DNA of 64,000 nt from positions 5,229,001 to 5,293,000 of the forward strand of contig NC_070563.1 in assembly GCF_026914185.1 (NCBI RefSeq). The letters are read 5' to 3'. The DNA comes from Puccinia triticina (lineage: Eukaryota > Basidiomycota > Pucciniomycetes > Pucciniales > Pucciniaceae). The position numbers and the translations under genes are program-made. The notes below the pieces were generated by a model. It ran no database searches and was not told where the DNA came from. It worked only from the letters and a program-made list of their open reading frames with translations. Below are positions 19,812 through 31,680 of this stretch, piece after piece. Every line of letters begins with the position of its first letter. Position 1 is the first letter of the stretch.

Positions 19812-22789
19812 AGTTGGTCTTACTGGTCTTACTAGTGATTTTTGGATATGAGATCATATAGCTTGGGCCCTCAAATGGAGCTTGAAGCATATATTCCAAC
19901 AATGGGGTCTTGAGGGAAAAGCAATAACACTTGAGGAGAGAGGATTGCACTTGGGTGAAACAGATCTTGGGGGAGAGAGATCGCTGGTCTCTGAAGATGG
20001 GGGAAAGTGGTTGGTGTGAGGTACCAAGGATAGTTCCGTGCTTGGTATGAGTTGGAGGCTTTTTGGGTGATCAGAAGAGATTGAAGATGGCAATGAAACT
20101 TGGGCAAAAGAAGGTTGGGGCCCACCGTCATCTCAATCAAAAAGGGCAAGGGTCAGGGGTCACAATAGGTTGCTTGATCACTTGAGAAAGGCCAGCAGTT
20201 TTAACGACACAGGAAACGGCGGTGGCAAGAGGCTCCTTCCTAGTGAGTGAAAGATCAGGGGGTCAAGGGATGGGGGGATAGGTTGCTTTCTTTCTCAAGA
20301 GATGGTTGACAGTCTCCTCTAAGAATGTAATGCGGGCTGTACTGGTTGCGCAAACTTGTTCCAGCTGCATTGCTGTCAGCCTACGTGATGCCAGGGATAT
20401 TATCCTTTTAGCTACACGTGGTGCAAAGCAAAAGACTAGAGTTGTAAAACTCCAAGACAAGATTATAAGGGATAATTACAACGTAAATGTTGGGAATTAT
20501 AGCGTAAAAATAGGGCAATTTGGGCCAATTAGACGCAATAAAATTGATATGATTACTTTTAAGAGGGGCCTGATAAATCAGGGGTTTTTAATCCCTCAAG
20601 AGTAAAGAACTGGGCCTGTAAAAAGGGGTGTTTCAAATCCCAGAAAGAAATGGAGGAGAATCTCAAGAGAAGGGGCTTAAACTTACTAGTACAAGACCCT
20701 GGAGTCACTTGAGGTTTTTCAGGCGTGAAGTTGGGAAGTTGGAGGTGCTCAGAGGAGGTAATCTTGAGGGCAGGGTGGTTAATGGACAGTTTCAAGGCGG
20801 AAATTAGGGCTAAAAATCACAAAAGTGGGTATTTTACCTGGCAAATCACAGGCTATTGAGGCTGTTGAAGGCGGGTAAAATTCTAATAGGTAATGTAAAG
20901 CTGTGAAATCTCCTTTTGGGCGGAGAAAGGGCCCTTTTTATAACCTAGGCAGGCCTCCAGGGGCGCCCAGGGGACAGGGGGACACTTGTGGGCGCATTCT
21001 GAGGCAATTTGGTTGCGTTAGAAGGCGCTGTTGGTTGTGGAACCTTGGGGCTTGAATACAAGGGTTTCCAAGGACCATTTACAGAGGTTCTGTGTGTTTT
21101 TACACATGCTTTACATGTCATAGGGGCTGGTTTGGGGGTTCTGTGACACTCATTTCCGTGGAAATGTGCCACAGAAGGTACTAGAACTAGCTTCTGTGCA
21201 CTTGTACACGTGCAAGCAGTGCTTTATACATGTTCTGGAGGCGCTTATTAAATGCTCCAGTTCATTTGACCCCTTCTACATATATACTACAGTTGTAATT
21301 TACGTGTAGTGAGGCTTGGGAGAAGCTGGGGCGCTTTCTAGCCTCTCCTGTGCACACTGCAAGAGTCCTTTTTAGTCTAGAATGTTTTTGTATTGAATGA
21401 GGTGGTAATTACATCTTGTTTGGTGATTAATTACATGTGTACAAGACATATAACACATGTAATATTGCTATTGGGGCGTATTCTGGCCCATTCTCACTTA
21501 CTGGTAGCCCAAGCGCTTTGGTTGCTGGCTAGGTTATGCAATATGCATATATGTACACCATGCGCGCGGGTTTGAGCTCTAGGCAACAGAGCACGCGGGC
21601 TTGGGTGCGCCATGCAACAAATAAAGCCATCTTCTAAACTATACACAACACCTCAGTTACATCACTGAAACTGGGTGTATACATATTTACTTAGATATAA
21701 AAGCATACAAGTGCATTCACCTGGCGCGTGATGGACTTGCTTAAACTTTGAAGTTAGTTTACACAAGGAAGGGATAATAATTAAGGGTACATGTAAGTGA
21801 GGTACCCTAGGTTATTTTACCCGTAGAATCAGAATCTTCTATAATATTTTACTTATTAATTACACAAAGTTAAGTAATTATTTATTTACATGTGTATTTA
21901 ATTTTTTTGTGTGGTTTTACATATGTAAGAGTAATAATGTCTCTTTCATATGTAAAACTAATTTTTATATTTCATTTGTATATTTTTATGTCACGGTGGC
22001 TCTGCCATGGTAGCCAGCTGACAATTGCAGTGATGTGTAGAGCCGCTAAAAGTGATTGGGTCCAGTATTTCACAGAGATTTCATTGTATTTGATGTTGAC
22101 TGCGGTTGGTTGCCCAGCACGGGCATCAGCAGTGGTTTGAGGTTTGAGAGTACTTTGGGTGATTGGGGCTGTTTCAGGCTGAGCAATGGTATTTTCCAAA
22201 GATTGAGGAGTTTGGTCAGTCGAGGGCATAAGGGGCGTCGGGGAGTTGTTGGTGTTCTTTTCTGTTCTCTTCAAGAGGAATTCAAGTGTATTCTAAAGGC
22301 AATCAAGATGGGTCAAGCTGGTTGCGCGGACTATTTCTAGTTGGGAGGCAGTCACGTGCAAGGCCATCGCAAGGGTTCTGATGTAGTCTTTAAAGGAGCT
22401 ATTGTCTTCCATCCGTAGGCATGGAGGTAGGCAGTGGAGGAGTCAACAGTGTCAAGTAGTCCATTGAGCGGTTAACAGAAATTCAAGAGGATAAGGACCT
22501 GCTTGAGTGGACAGAGGTTGGTGGGACAGGAATCTTCATGCCAGTCGGCCATTCGGTTTGGGCGTTCATGGTGGGTTGGAGTGGTGTGTAGGAAGACAGA
22601 AGGTGAGGATGAGTTCAGAGGTCAGATTGAAGCAATAGGAGGTCAGAGTTTGTATGCAAAGCAATCAGGACAGAGAAGCCGGCAACCGTTTTTTGTTGGT
22701 CCTTTGGGATCAAAGATTTCAGTAATGTCTGTCTGTTGCTATGGGCATTGACGCAGTTGGGGTTTCAGTAGGCTCAGTGGGGTCAGCAG

Positions 22790-22905
22790 AGGAGGCAGTG
22801 TTTTCCGCAAAGTCAGTGGTCAGTGGTGATTCAGTGGAGGCAGTTGGAAGTTCAGTGGAGGAAGTGGATAGTTCAGTGGAGGCAGTGGGTAGTTCAGTGG
22901 GGCAG
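22790..22905. repeat. Short tandem repeat
   Basis: Repeats of GTTCAGTGGAGGCAGT(G)G, about 21-24 bp, at 22829-22904. They encode the TELPTAST motif on the minus strand. Confidence 0.6.
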
Positions 22906-23011
22906 TGGAGATGGTCGGTTGGGTCCGTGACGGTGAAGTTCTTCACATTGAAAAAAAATATGTTTGCCGAGTCAAAGAGTCAGCGGGTTGGGTGGAACTA
23001 GAAAAAAAAAG

Positions 23012-23156
23012 TGTAAGGACTCCAGTTGGGAGTCCTTCACTATCGGTTGAGTGGGGCACAGAGGGGGAACCTCAAGACAAGATTCTAGTTCACGGGGCTG
23101 TATATTGCAGATGGAGGGGACAATCTAGCCGGGAGAGATGGATGAAAACAGTTCTC
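23012..23156 (-). repeat. Truncated 5' LTR of element F
   Basis: Starts TGTAAGGACTCCAGTTGGGA and matches the first about 140 bp of the LTR at 11444 with few differences, then diverges after GATGAAAACAG. The missing part was deleted or replaced. Confidence 0.7.
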
Positions 23157-26130
23157 ACCACCGCAAAAAGCAAGGCAATGTGGGCACATTGCTTTGATAA
23201 AAAAACTGGTATTATACAAGAATTACTAAGGATTAACCACGGAGTTACAATAGTATAATTAGCTTTCAACTTTAGTGTTACATGGTAGATTTTTTAAAGT
23301 GGCCATCAATCTTAAATTATTTAACAAACTTTCAACTATTCAAGGGATGATTTTGGACAAATAAATGAATACATGTCTTTTTCTCTTTCTCTATAGATGT
23401 TGAAATTCCAGTGTTACCGGTCTCTCCCTCTTCCGCTTTCCCTTCCCTGTCACACTTGTCCTCTCCCTGTCACTCCCTCACTCCCTCCAGATCGCATATG
23501 CATAGTTCACCTTCTGTCCCACATTCTGGCCCCTCCACTTGTAATAGCTCATATATCCAGGGCTTAGACAGAAATAACACTCATCTGCTTCTGTGCGCAT
23601 TTCCCTGAGGTCTCTACAGGATACAACCTTTTGTAGCGTGTGCGCTTTTCCGCCACGCAAGCTAGCAGCTTTTTGCCCTCCTAGAGGGCTCCCTTGGCCC
23701 CTTTTTGTTGTCTCACTCAGAGCTTCTCTGAGCTTGTTGTTCCTCGGGCCCTTCCTCCCTTCGTCTCAGCCTCAACCTCCAGTCATAGCTTCAACAATAG
23801 ACCGTCCACTCATTGACATATTCCAAACAAAGCTGACATGCCCATAGAAAGAAATCACCACACACCTATTCATATCTGTTTTCTGCATTAAAAAATGGCT
23901 TATTTTTTCAAGTGGCTATGATAATCTTAACTTGATATAACAGCATAATAGCCTATTTCTGTCATCAGGTACTCTCAAATCTCATGGCTAAAATCTAGCT
24001 CCAATTTATGATGATAATTAGTATGCAACAAAAATGTCTGTACATAAATTACAAAAGATCCTGTCCAAAACATGTTTTTGCACAAATTCCCAAAATGACT
24101 GCTGAATTTCATAAACAGATAAATTTCCAGTCAGTGATTCAAAGGTGATCACTGCTAAAGGAGCAGACATTTTTCTCAGATCTTGGAGGAGTTACCATCA
24201 ATATGTTGCAAGGCCTCCCAGTACCAGATCTGGAATCACAGATCACAGAATTGCAGAGTTTACCAGATCCCTTGTTTGGGAGCCTGCACCCAGATTCACA
24301 CTGCCATCTTAAATATGTAGCTGGCAGGTAGCCATCACCAAACACTGATTCCTACTTGACTTGATCACACACTGCTTCCCACCCCCAAATCCACCAAGTG
24401 GTTACTTGCTGCCTCAGAGTGGGATTGCCCTTAAGCAAAATTTTGAAGCAAGCCAGCTACCATGGAGTCCAAAGGTTTGACAAGTCTGATGCCCAGTTAA
24501 TGTGTTTTGATTTCTTCAACAGAGGTCCCCCGGCACGTGGTTGATGTAACATCACAAGGCTTTCCATCATTGGACCTCTAGGATTTGACATGCCTTTGGG
24601 AAGCCAGCCATAATGCTGAAAGCAAAAGCTCACATTAGTTCAGGCAATCCAACCACAAGGGCTACATAACAGTTTCTATTAGCCTGGCCAGCCCACTGGG
24701 TTGAGATCCTACTGCACCGCATTGTACCTCCTTGCACCTCTTAGTTCACATCCATTGCACGTCATCTCTGGCATCTCACAACCAAACCCCCCCAGGATTG
24801 CTTGTGAAGTTCCTTTCCTTGCTCACCTACCCACAGCTTGGGCCACTGGTCCAAAATGATTTTTGGGCGGATTTTTGGTCAGAAATGTGGGCTATTCATG
24901 TGATAGCAAGTCGGAGTCAGAGCCCTACAACTGTGATACCCGCATTGCATCCATCTTAGATCTCAATGAAAAAAAAACCCGTAAATTCATTCAACCAGTC
25001 CACCAAATCCATTTCAGATCTTTCACAATCACAATATTCTATTACAAGCTCCATCCTACAGCTTTTGAGACTTCCCTCTAAGATTCAATTGCCCTCAACC
25101 TCCTTTGCTCATGTAATTGGAAGCACAAGAGTATGTCCCAGAATAATTCACAATAGTACTAGTCTTGTGTGGTTTTGAGTGGGAATCCTCTCTGTTGCCT
25201 ATTTGGTCTGGCCCAGTAGTCAATTAGCAAGTATACTGTATATGAGCAGCTACTTATACTCATATGCAGCTAACTGTAACATTTTTCATCTTTGACCAAC
25301 AATTCAGTCCTCTGATATTTGACTCAATTTTGCAGATTATATCAGTAGAGCAATAGAGAAGCAGATCTAGATGGATCAACATGTTTGGTTAATCTAGTTC
25401 TTTTTCACTAAATGACTGATTGGGATTACCTATTCCAGAGGGAATAGTATACATATAAGAGATAAGAGCTGGATATTTAGTACTGAACGATGTGGATAGT
25501 GAAAGCAGACTGCAAGCACAAAACATGAGGTATTTAAAGCGGACCACACACAAACAAAACAAGCAGGATAGGATATGTAAATATGTAGGCAACAGCAAGC
25601 CAAAAGCGCGCAATAGGGCTAGCCAACAGCAAGCAAAGAGTGCAAGAACGGTGGAAGTGATTGGTTTTTTTTTGGATGATAAGCTGGGGGGCTCCTGAGG
25701 AGTTTCAGGTTTTATTGGTCTGACTGGGTTTGGTTATTCCATATGGTGACAGATTTTAAGAGACTTGCCTTCCAATTGAGACTGTAGGTGTTGCAGTGCA
25801 GGGTGATGAGGAATATGGAGGCTGATGAAGGATATTTCAAGAGGAGCTCATAGGAGCCTATGTGTACATCACTGGACACCCTAAAAAACTGTGCCTATTT
25901 CTGACAATCAGGTCACCCCGTGGACCCTGCATATTTTTTGGGAAGATCTGGTGAAGGGAGGGGCTCCCTGATTGATGGAAAGTCCTCCAGTTGGAGTTAC
26001 AAAAAGAACGGTATACAGCAGAATCAAAACCGGTTAGTTCAACAGAACTGTAAAACTTCTCAAGAAACTCCATGCAATCTGCAGCTCAACAACAATTGCG
26101 TAGAGCGGCAAAATATTTGGTTGTACCGTA
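23157..26130. other. Spacer without recognised genes
   Basis: I see no coding similarity, RNA gene or clear repeat. 23400-23560 is pyrimidine-rich (CCCTCC/TCTCCC). The final CCGTA (26126-26130) is the left target duplication of copia C. Confidence 0.5.
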
Positions 26131-26622
26131 TGAGAATTTTCAGGCTAAAAGAAAATAGATTTCAGTAAAAATAACAAAGTAAAGAAATACAATGAGAAGA
26201 ATTTTTACCTAAAAGAAACAGGAACAATGTTAAAAATGAGAACAATCTTTGAAAGAACTACCACCACACACTAGGACCTTTTATGGCTAATAAAATAAGA
26301 GTGATTAGAAAAGATTCACGGTCAACAGGGTTAGAATAAAAAGGAAAGATAAGAACCTATGAAATAGCCGCCTAGACCGATGACCTCAACGAGATCCCGC
26401 AGATGAAGTTGAGAAACTGATGAGTCTTGCGGGTTTAAGAGATGGTGTCGAGATGAGGAAGAAAAAGAGAGAAGTGGTAAACTGGATTCGTGGTGATATG
26501 GTCAACACCACTCTTGATTTGAAGCATTGGCACTTGTGACGTCATTATTTGAGTCCGACTAGAAACGTGCTACGCAGCGCGCATACCGTATGTAACCGTA
26601 GGATTCCGCATAGATTCCAACA
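26131..26622 (-). repeat. 3' LTR of copia C (492 bp)
   Basis: On the plus strand TGAGAATTTT...TTCCAACA; on the minus strand TGTTGGAA...TCTCA. Internal sequence follows at 26623 with a PPT-like minus-strand stretch (TAGCGGCTAGGGGTG). Confidence 0.92.
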
Positions 26623-26634
26623 CACCCCTAGCCG

Positions 26635-27759
26635 CTAGGAGAGGGGCATACCAGCTTGAAGAACCCTGAGCGCTTTGAAAATTGAAGCTCTTCCTATTGA
26701 TTTTGTGAGAAAATTGGCTAACATTAGATGAGTGCGTTTGAAAACCAGTGTAATTGTTTCCGCAATAATTTCTCCTCGTACAAAGTGATACCGCAGGTTC
26801 ATGTGTTTGGTTTTAAACGCTGAATGATTAGATTTGTTATTTGCGGGCATTATGGCGCCTTGATTGTCTTTGTAGATTTTGAAAGGTAGAGTGATTTTAA
26901 TTTTCAGAGCGGAATCGGAAACCATTTTTAACCACAAAAGTTCTTTCGTCACTTCAGTCATGGCAATATATTCGGCTTTGGTTGACGACAACGAGATTGT
27001 TGCTTGCTTCTTTGAACGCCAAGAAATCAAATTGTTGTTCCAAAGAATTAAGTATCCAGTTGTTGATTTGGCGGTAATTGGACAGCTAGCCCAGCTGGCA
27101 TCAACGTAGGAAACAAAATCGGATTGACCCAAAGCCGTTTTTCAAAGAGTAACGCCAAAATCTTTAGTTCCTTTGAGATAACGTAGGCAATGTACAGCAG
27201 CTTCCCAGTGAACAATTCCTGGAGTTTTGAGAAATTGCAAAAGACAGCCAACCGTAAAAGTGATATCTGCTCGAGTTGTAACACTGAGATAATTCAGTGC
27301 TCCAACTAATCCTTGATAGTGCACATTTAAATTCTCAAGTTGTTCAATCTCAGACTTTGAAGCTTTGACTAAGTGAGAGCCAGGCTTCATAGGTGTAGCG
27401 AGAGGAATCAAGTTTTGACAATTATACTTCAATAGTGTTTCTTCAATGTAGTGCGTTTGAGTGAGGTGTACTGATTCTGAGGATTGAGTGACCTTCATGC
27501 CGAGTAAATGTTTAGCACTGCCGAGATCTTTTATCTTGAATCTTGTGCGAATAAGATTTTTGAAGATTTCTGGTTCTGGACTGAAGATTGCTATATCATC
27601 GACATGAACGTAAAGCCAAGTATTTGACGACCAAAAAACACACGGTTCGGCATAGCTACGGGTAAAACCAACAGATAACAACCACGAAGAGAGGGTTAGA
27701 TGCCACTCTTTAGGGTAAAACCAACAGATAACAACCACGAAGAGAGGGTTAGATGCCAC
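26635..27759 (-). pseudogene. RT C-terminal part and RNase H of copia C
   Basis: 27759-27142 carries SYAEPCVFWSS, the catalytic box YVHVDDIAIFSPEPEIF, DLGSAKHLLGMKV and GALNYLSVTTRADITF. 27132-26635, in the same frame after a stop near 27135, carries RNase H: SYVDASWASCPITAKSTTGY, ATISLSSTKAEYIAM and IYKDNQGAI, ending MLANFLTKSIGR. The catalytic Asp residues of RT are present. It joins the upstream RT piece through a 53-bp tandem duplication that shifts the frame. Confidence 0.9.
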
Positions 27760-27766
27760 TCTTTAG
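27661..27766. repeat. 53-bp tandem duplication inside the RT of copia C
   Basis: GGTAAAACCAACAGATAACA... begins at 27661 and again at 27714. The two copies are essentially identical, so it is recent. Because 53 is not a multiple of three, it moves the RT into another frame and is alone enough to inactivate it. Confidence 0.92.
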
Positions 27767-28286
27767 GAGCTTGTTTTAATCCATAAAGCGCTTTTTTAAG
27801 CAGAAGGATTTTGCCGGATGGTACGTCGATACCTGGAGGTGGATTAAGGGTAATTCTTTCTTGGATAGGGGCATTCAAAAAGGTGCATTTAACATTGATT
27901 TGATGGAACTGGAAATTATTTTGAAGAGAGAACGTGATGAGTAATCGTAAGGAAACAAGTTTTCCGGTAGGAGCAAACGTGAAACGATAGTCCTTGCCAA
28001 AGACTTCCCGAAAACCTTGTACGCAGAGTCTAGATTTATATTCTTCTGCTTGATTTGAAGATTCGGGTTTGATCTTAAAAACCCAAGTACAATTCAACGG
28101 TTTGTCGGTATGAGTCTTGTCGATAACATCCCAAACATCATAGCTCTCCATGTTAGACTTCTCCTTATAGAGTGATAACGTCCATTTTTCTTTGTCGGCA
28201 CGACTCATGACTTGGTCATACGTTAACGTATCATTGCATTGTCGGAAGAAACAGTGTTGAAATTTTCCGGTGCCCCCCTCCGACAA
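27696..28286 (-). pseudogene. RT N-terminal part of copia C
   Basis: Contains WDVIDKTHTDKPLNCTWVFK, EEYKSRLCVQGFREVFGKDY, FTFAPTGKLVSLRLLITFSL, HQINVKCTFLNAPIQERITL and LLLKKALYGLKQAPKEW: the fingers and palm of copia RT. The motif before the catalytic loop reads NVKCTFLN, where family members usually have D(I/V)K(S/T)AFLN, so the first palm Asp is Asn. Confidence 0.88.
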
Positions 28287-29503
28287 TGAGATAACACATT
28301 CTCAGAAGAAACATCCCCAATTATCTCGTTCGCTGGACGTAGAGGTTCATCAAGAACGTGATCATTTACTTGCTCATGATTTGGATACGGGCGGAAAGAC
28401 TCTTCATCTTCATCGTCGACGTCCGGAATTACTTCAAATGGGTTAAAGTAGAAGATTGATTGATCTAAGCTCTTGTTCGCCAGAGAAGGGAAAACTTTTT
28501 CATCAAACGTCACATTTCTACTGGTACAGAAAGTCTTAGATTCAATTCTGATAAACCGGTAGGTTGAAAAGTCGTTTGCATAACCAAGGAAGATTGCCTT
28601 TTCTGAGTGCGGAGACATTTCAGTTGACCGTAAAGGCTCCGGAATGAGCAAGTAGGCTAAACAACCAAATGACCAAAGCTTTGAGATTTCAAAATTCTTT
28701 TTGAAGAAAGTCTTGTAAGGGATTGCAAACTCTCTCGTACTTGACGGCAGGAGATTACACAAGTCCGTAGCCGTTACAACTGCTTTGGCCCAGTAGCGAG
28801 GGGACAGATTTGCTTGTGCAAATAGACAACAAGCTTTGTCTAGGATAGCTCTGTTGGAACGTTCGGCCACGCCGTTGTTTTCTGGAGTATAAGCCGGAGA
28901 AAAGTGTTGACTGATAACCCGATTTCGGCAGAAATCTTTGAAGAAGACACTTTTAAACTCTCCACCATTGTCAGAGATGACCCTCTTAATAGTCAGACCA
29001 GTATGGTTTTCAGCCCACAACACGAACTCCTCGAACTTGTTCAGAGTTTCTGATTTGTGTTTCAACAGCTTCACGGATTTAAAACCAGAATGCTGGTTGA
29101 CAATACTTAGAAAGTACTGCGCACCACCAGCAGAACGAGTTTGAAAAGGTCCAACCAAGTCAAGGTGGACGGCTTCAAGAACAGCGCTGGTGGCCGAAAA
29201 TTTTCCCGTGAAAGGCTTTTTGACTCCCTTGCACATTTTACACGTCTCACAGTTGATGTCTTCACAACTGGAGACAACGCGCTTCAGATAAGAAAAGCTT
29301 GGATGTCCAAATCTGGCGTGCCAATCCACAGATTTGTGGGCTGAGTAGTACGAGGAAACGGAGAGCTTCATTTCAAAGGAATTGGAAAGTTCTAAGATGT
29401 TGTTGACAATTTTGCCGGATAGGTTATAACTATTGTTGAAACTAACTTTAAAAGAGTCCGAACTCTTTGAGAGAGAAGTAATTTTGGTAAACAGACGACT
29501 CAT
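28223..29503 (-). pseudogene. Integrase of copia C
   Basis: One long frame with the HHCC finger (DWHARFGHPS, ETCKMCKG) and the full DDE core: LEAVHLDLVGPF, RVISDNGGEF and SPAYTPENNGVAERSNRA. It is followed by the copia tail with YKTFFKKNFEISKLWSFGCL and SEKAIFLGYANDF. All three catalytic acids are present and the frame is unbroken, but it is out of frame with Gag and RT. Confidence 0.9.
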
Positions 29504-29508
29504 AGAGA

Positions 29509-30063
29509 TTAAAGGTCTGTGAAGATTAGGAGCGTATAATACGTTATCGAGCTTGATACGCGCTCCAGTATTGCTAGCATAACTACATCACCGATTGCAG
29601 TTGCAGAAACTTGATGAGATTGGTTACCAGTATAGATTTTAATATTAATGTCTTTAGTTTTAGTAAAGACAGATAGGTCGTTGACCATATGGTGGGAGGC
29701 GCCCGAGTCAAGAACTGGAGAAAACCCGCCGTTGGTAGAACTGACGATAAAGGCGGAAGCTTTGATCACATCGTATTCAGGCTCATCCACAGGAGTTTCG
29801 TCCGTAACTTGAGAAGTTTTGTCCGTAACTTTGGCTGAGACCAAATGGGCCTCCGGATCAGCAGGTTGTAACGCTTCTTGTTTGGCTTCCGTTAACTTGA
29901 AACAGCGCCAAGCGGGATGATAAGCCAAAGGGTTATGTTTCCCAGCTGAGCATGGGTGAGCTGGCTTTGGTTTTTTAGATTTTTTCGGCCTCGTATTTGT
30001 AAGCGGTAGCGGTGTCTTTTTTGATTTGTAAGTTGGGCTCAGTCTTGGAAGTAGAGGCAACAA
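29509..30063 (-). pseudogene. Gag C-terminus and protease of copia C
   Basis: CSAGKHNPLAYHPAWRCFKL is the zinc-binding-like motif found at the Gag end in this copia group. FSPVLDSGASHHMVNDLSVF is the retropepsin active site. It overlaps the Gag frame in another register near 29975-30063 and ends in a shifted frame before integrase. Confidence 0.85.
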
Positions 30064-30634
30064 CTTGGGTTTCTTTCATGTAAACAAGCTCTTGAAGTTT
30101 TCGAAGAGTTCGACTTGGAAAGAAAATGATCGATTCGTTCATAATGATGTTATTGACAACGTTCCAGTAATCCTTTGACAACTTAGCGAGGACTGAAATG
30201 GAGACGATGTCGTCAGGAATGCCGAGCTGAACGATTGAAAATTCCCTGATCATTTTCTGGCAATCGACCAGATAATTTTTAAGGTCACCGCCGTATTCAT
30301 AGCGCATGAACTTGAGCCAGATTCGCGCCTTATTGTTTATCAAGGCTGAAGCGTATTGATCAACAATCGCGCTCCAGATTTTGTTAGGTTTATCCTTGTT
30401 TTCTGCGGTTACAACGGCTTCCAAGGCGATTTCGCTCAAGTGACTGATCAAGATATTTGCAGTCGCTTTGACCTTCTTTTTAGCTGGATTGAGTACCTTG
30501 CCCAAGCAGATTTCCCAGAGATCTTTGCTCTTGAGGTACGTTCTCATTTGAATTGACCACGACGGAAAATTGAGGTCGTCAAGTTTACCGATCAACAATC
30601 GGCTTGATTTATCTTCGACATCAACATCCAACAT
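29975..30634 (-). pseudogene. Gag of copia C (UBN2-type)
   Basis: A 219-codon frame: LLIGKLDDLNFPSWSIQMRT near the N-terminus, IWSAIVDQYASALINNKARI in the middle and KYEYGGDL-like spacing typical of UBN2_2 Gag domains. It aligns with Gag of copia D in order and spacing (NNKxRxWLxFMxYEY). It runs out of frame at its C-terminus. Confidence 0.85.
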
Positions 30635-30654
30635 ATTGTGGTTTGTTCCTGTTT

Positions 30655-30676
30655 CAAAGCTACCGTACTGGTAATG
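30655..30676 (-). promoter_or_regulatory. Primer-binding site of copia C: probable tRNA-Thr(GGU) 5' half
   Basis: The plus strand reads GCTACCGTACTGGTAATG ending at 30676, directly against the LTR. It fits an anticodon loop CTGGTAA (anticodon GGT) followed by two bases, the same register as in copia D and E. Stem support is weaker because one pair would be T-G. Confidence 0.5.
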
Positions 30677-31168
30677 TGAGAATTTTCAGGCTAAAAGAAA
30701 ATAGATTTCAGTAAAAATAACAAAGTAAAGAAATACAATGAGAATAATTTTTACCTAAAAGAAACAGGAACAATGTTAAAAATGAGAACAATGTTTGACA
30801 GAACTACCACCACACACTAGGACCTTTTATGGCTAATAAAATAAGAGTGATTAGAAAAGATTCACGGTCAACAGGGTTAGAATAAAAAGGAAAGATAAGA
30901 ACCTATGAAATAGCCGCCTAGACCGATGACCTCAACAAGATCCCGCAGATGAAGTTGAGAAACTGATGAGTCTTGCGGGTTTAAGAGATGGTGTCGAGAT
31001 GAGGAAGAAAAAGAGAGAAGTGGTAAACTGGATTCGTGGTGATATGGTCAACACCACTCTTGATTTGAAGCATTGGCACTCGTGACGTCATTATTCAAGT
31101 CCGACTAGAAACGTGCTACGCAGCGCGCATACCGTATGTAACCGTAGGATTCCGCATAGATTCCAACA
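30677..31168 (-). repeat. 5' LTR of copia C (492 bp)
   Basis: Same ends and length as 26131-26622. Differences seen by eye are at about seven positions, for example AATAATTT against AAGAATTT. Confidence 0.92.
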
Positions 31169-31173
31169 CCGTA

Positions 31174-31680
31174 CAGCATATATGTATGTTTGCCTGACTG
31201 AACTTTGAAGTGCTGTTTCAGGGGATGTGGGTGATTTGCTGACTTCAACCAGCCAATGTATGTTTGTTTATCCGCAAAAACCAATGCTCAGCAAAATTAT
31301 CAATCAGCAAGTGGCTTTGGTGCCAATCCATGAGCTTGACAGGATTTCTGTAGGAATATTATGACCACAGGGAGAAGCAACTGTGAGGCCGACATAAATC
31401 AGATATGGTGGGAGTGAATAGTTTTTCTGTGCCTGTCTCCTTTCCTGCCATTCTTTGCTTCTATCATCTATCAAATACTAACCAATTGGTTTTTTTTTTG
31501 CAATTTTCTGAGAAGAACCCAGGGGACAAAACCTGCAAGAACATGAAAAGTGTTGAATGCCTTGGGATCATATCCAGCGATTGCATCATGGCGGAAGGCC
31601 TACAGGACTTGATCAAATATTCAAGTCGCACATGGGCACTTCTTTAAAAAGGACACAAGAACGTTGGAGTTTTTACCTGG
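31174..31680. other. Region upstream of the SNF2-like pseudogene
   Basis: No gene recognised. It continues the unique sequence interrupted by copia C at CCGTA. Confidence 0.4.

Larger units (their letters stand above)
19290..23011 (-). other. Interior of element F, mostly without recognisable genes
   Basis: On the minus strand, 22946-22719 encodes a Ser/Thr/Pro-rich stretch with repeated TELPTASTE units, like the N-terminus of some rust copia Gags. 22274-21972 and 19661-19365 are Pro/Ser-rich frames of uncertain origin. 19812-21970 shows only short, probably chance ORFs. Just before the right LTR the sequence CTAGAAAAAAAAAG could be a decayed primer-binding site, but I cannot assign it. Confidence 0.4.
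11444..23156 (-). mobile_element. LTR element F (-), host of nested element E
   Basis: A 340-bp LTR (11444-11783) and a truncated relative (23012 to about 23156) lie in the same orientation. A purine-rich PPT reading TATAGGAGGGGAGAC on the minus strand adjoins the left LTR, so the element reads right to left. Its interior is 11784-11853 plus 19290-23011; copia E fills the gap. Only Gag-like, Ser/Thr-rich fragments are visible and no RT or integrase, so it is either a non-autonomous or a strongly decayed element. Confidence 0.6.
26131..31168 (-). mobile_element. Complete copia retrotransposon C (5038 bp)
   Basis: Two 492-bp LTRs bound it, flanked by the 5-bp target duplication CCGTA (26126-26130 and 31169-31173). 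Comparing the LTRs by eye gives about 7 differences, near 1.4 percent, so it is fairly young. Gag, protease, integrase, RT and RNase H are all recognisable on the minus strand but spread over several frames. The flanking unique sequence is split cleanly. Confidence 0.93.

Noticed and set aside
22741..23001. Val/Ser-rich repeat ORF on the plus strand
   Set aside because: It is the mirror of the TELPTASTE repeats on the minus strand, which fit the orientation of element F.
23411..23847. Ser/Pro-rich ORFs as a gene
   Set aside because: Composition follows a pyrimidine-rich stretch, with no domain, intron pattern or start context to support coding.
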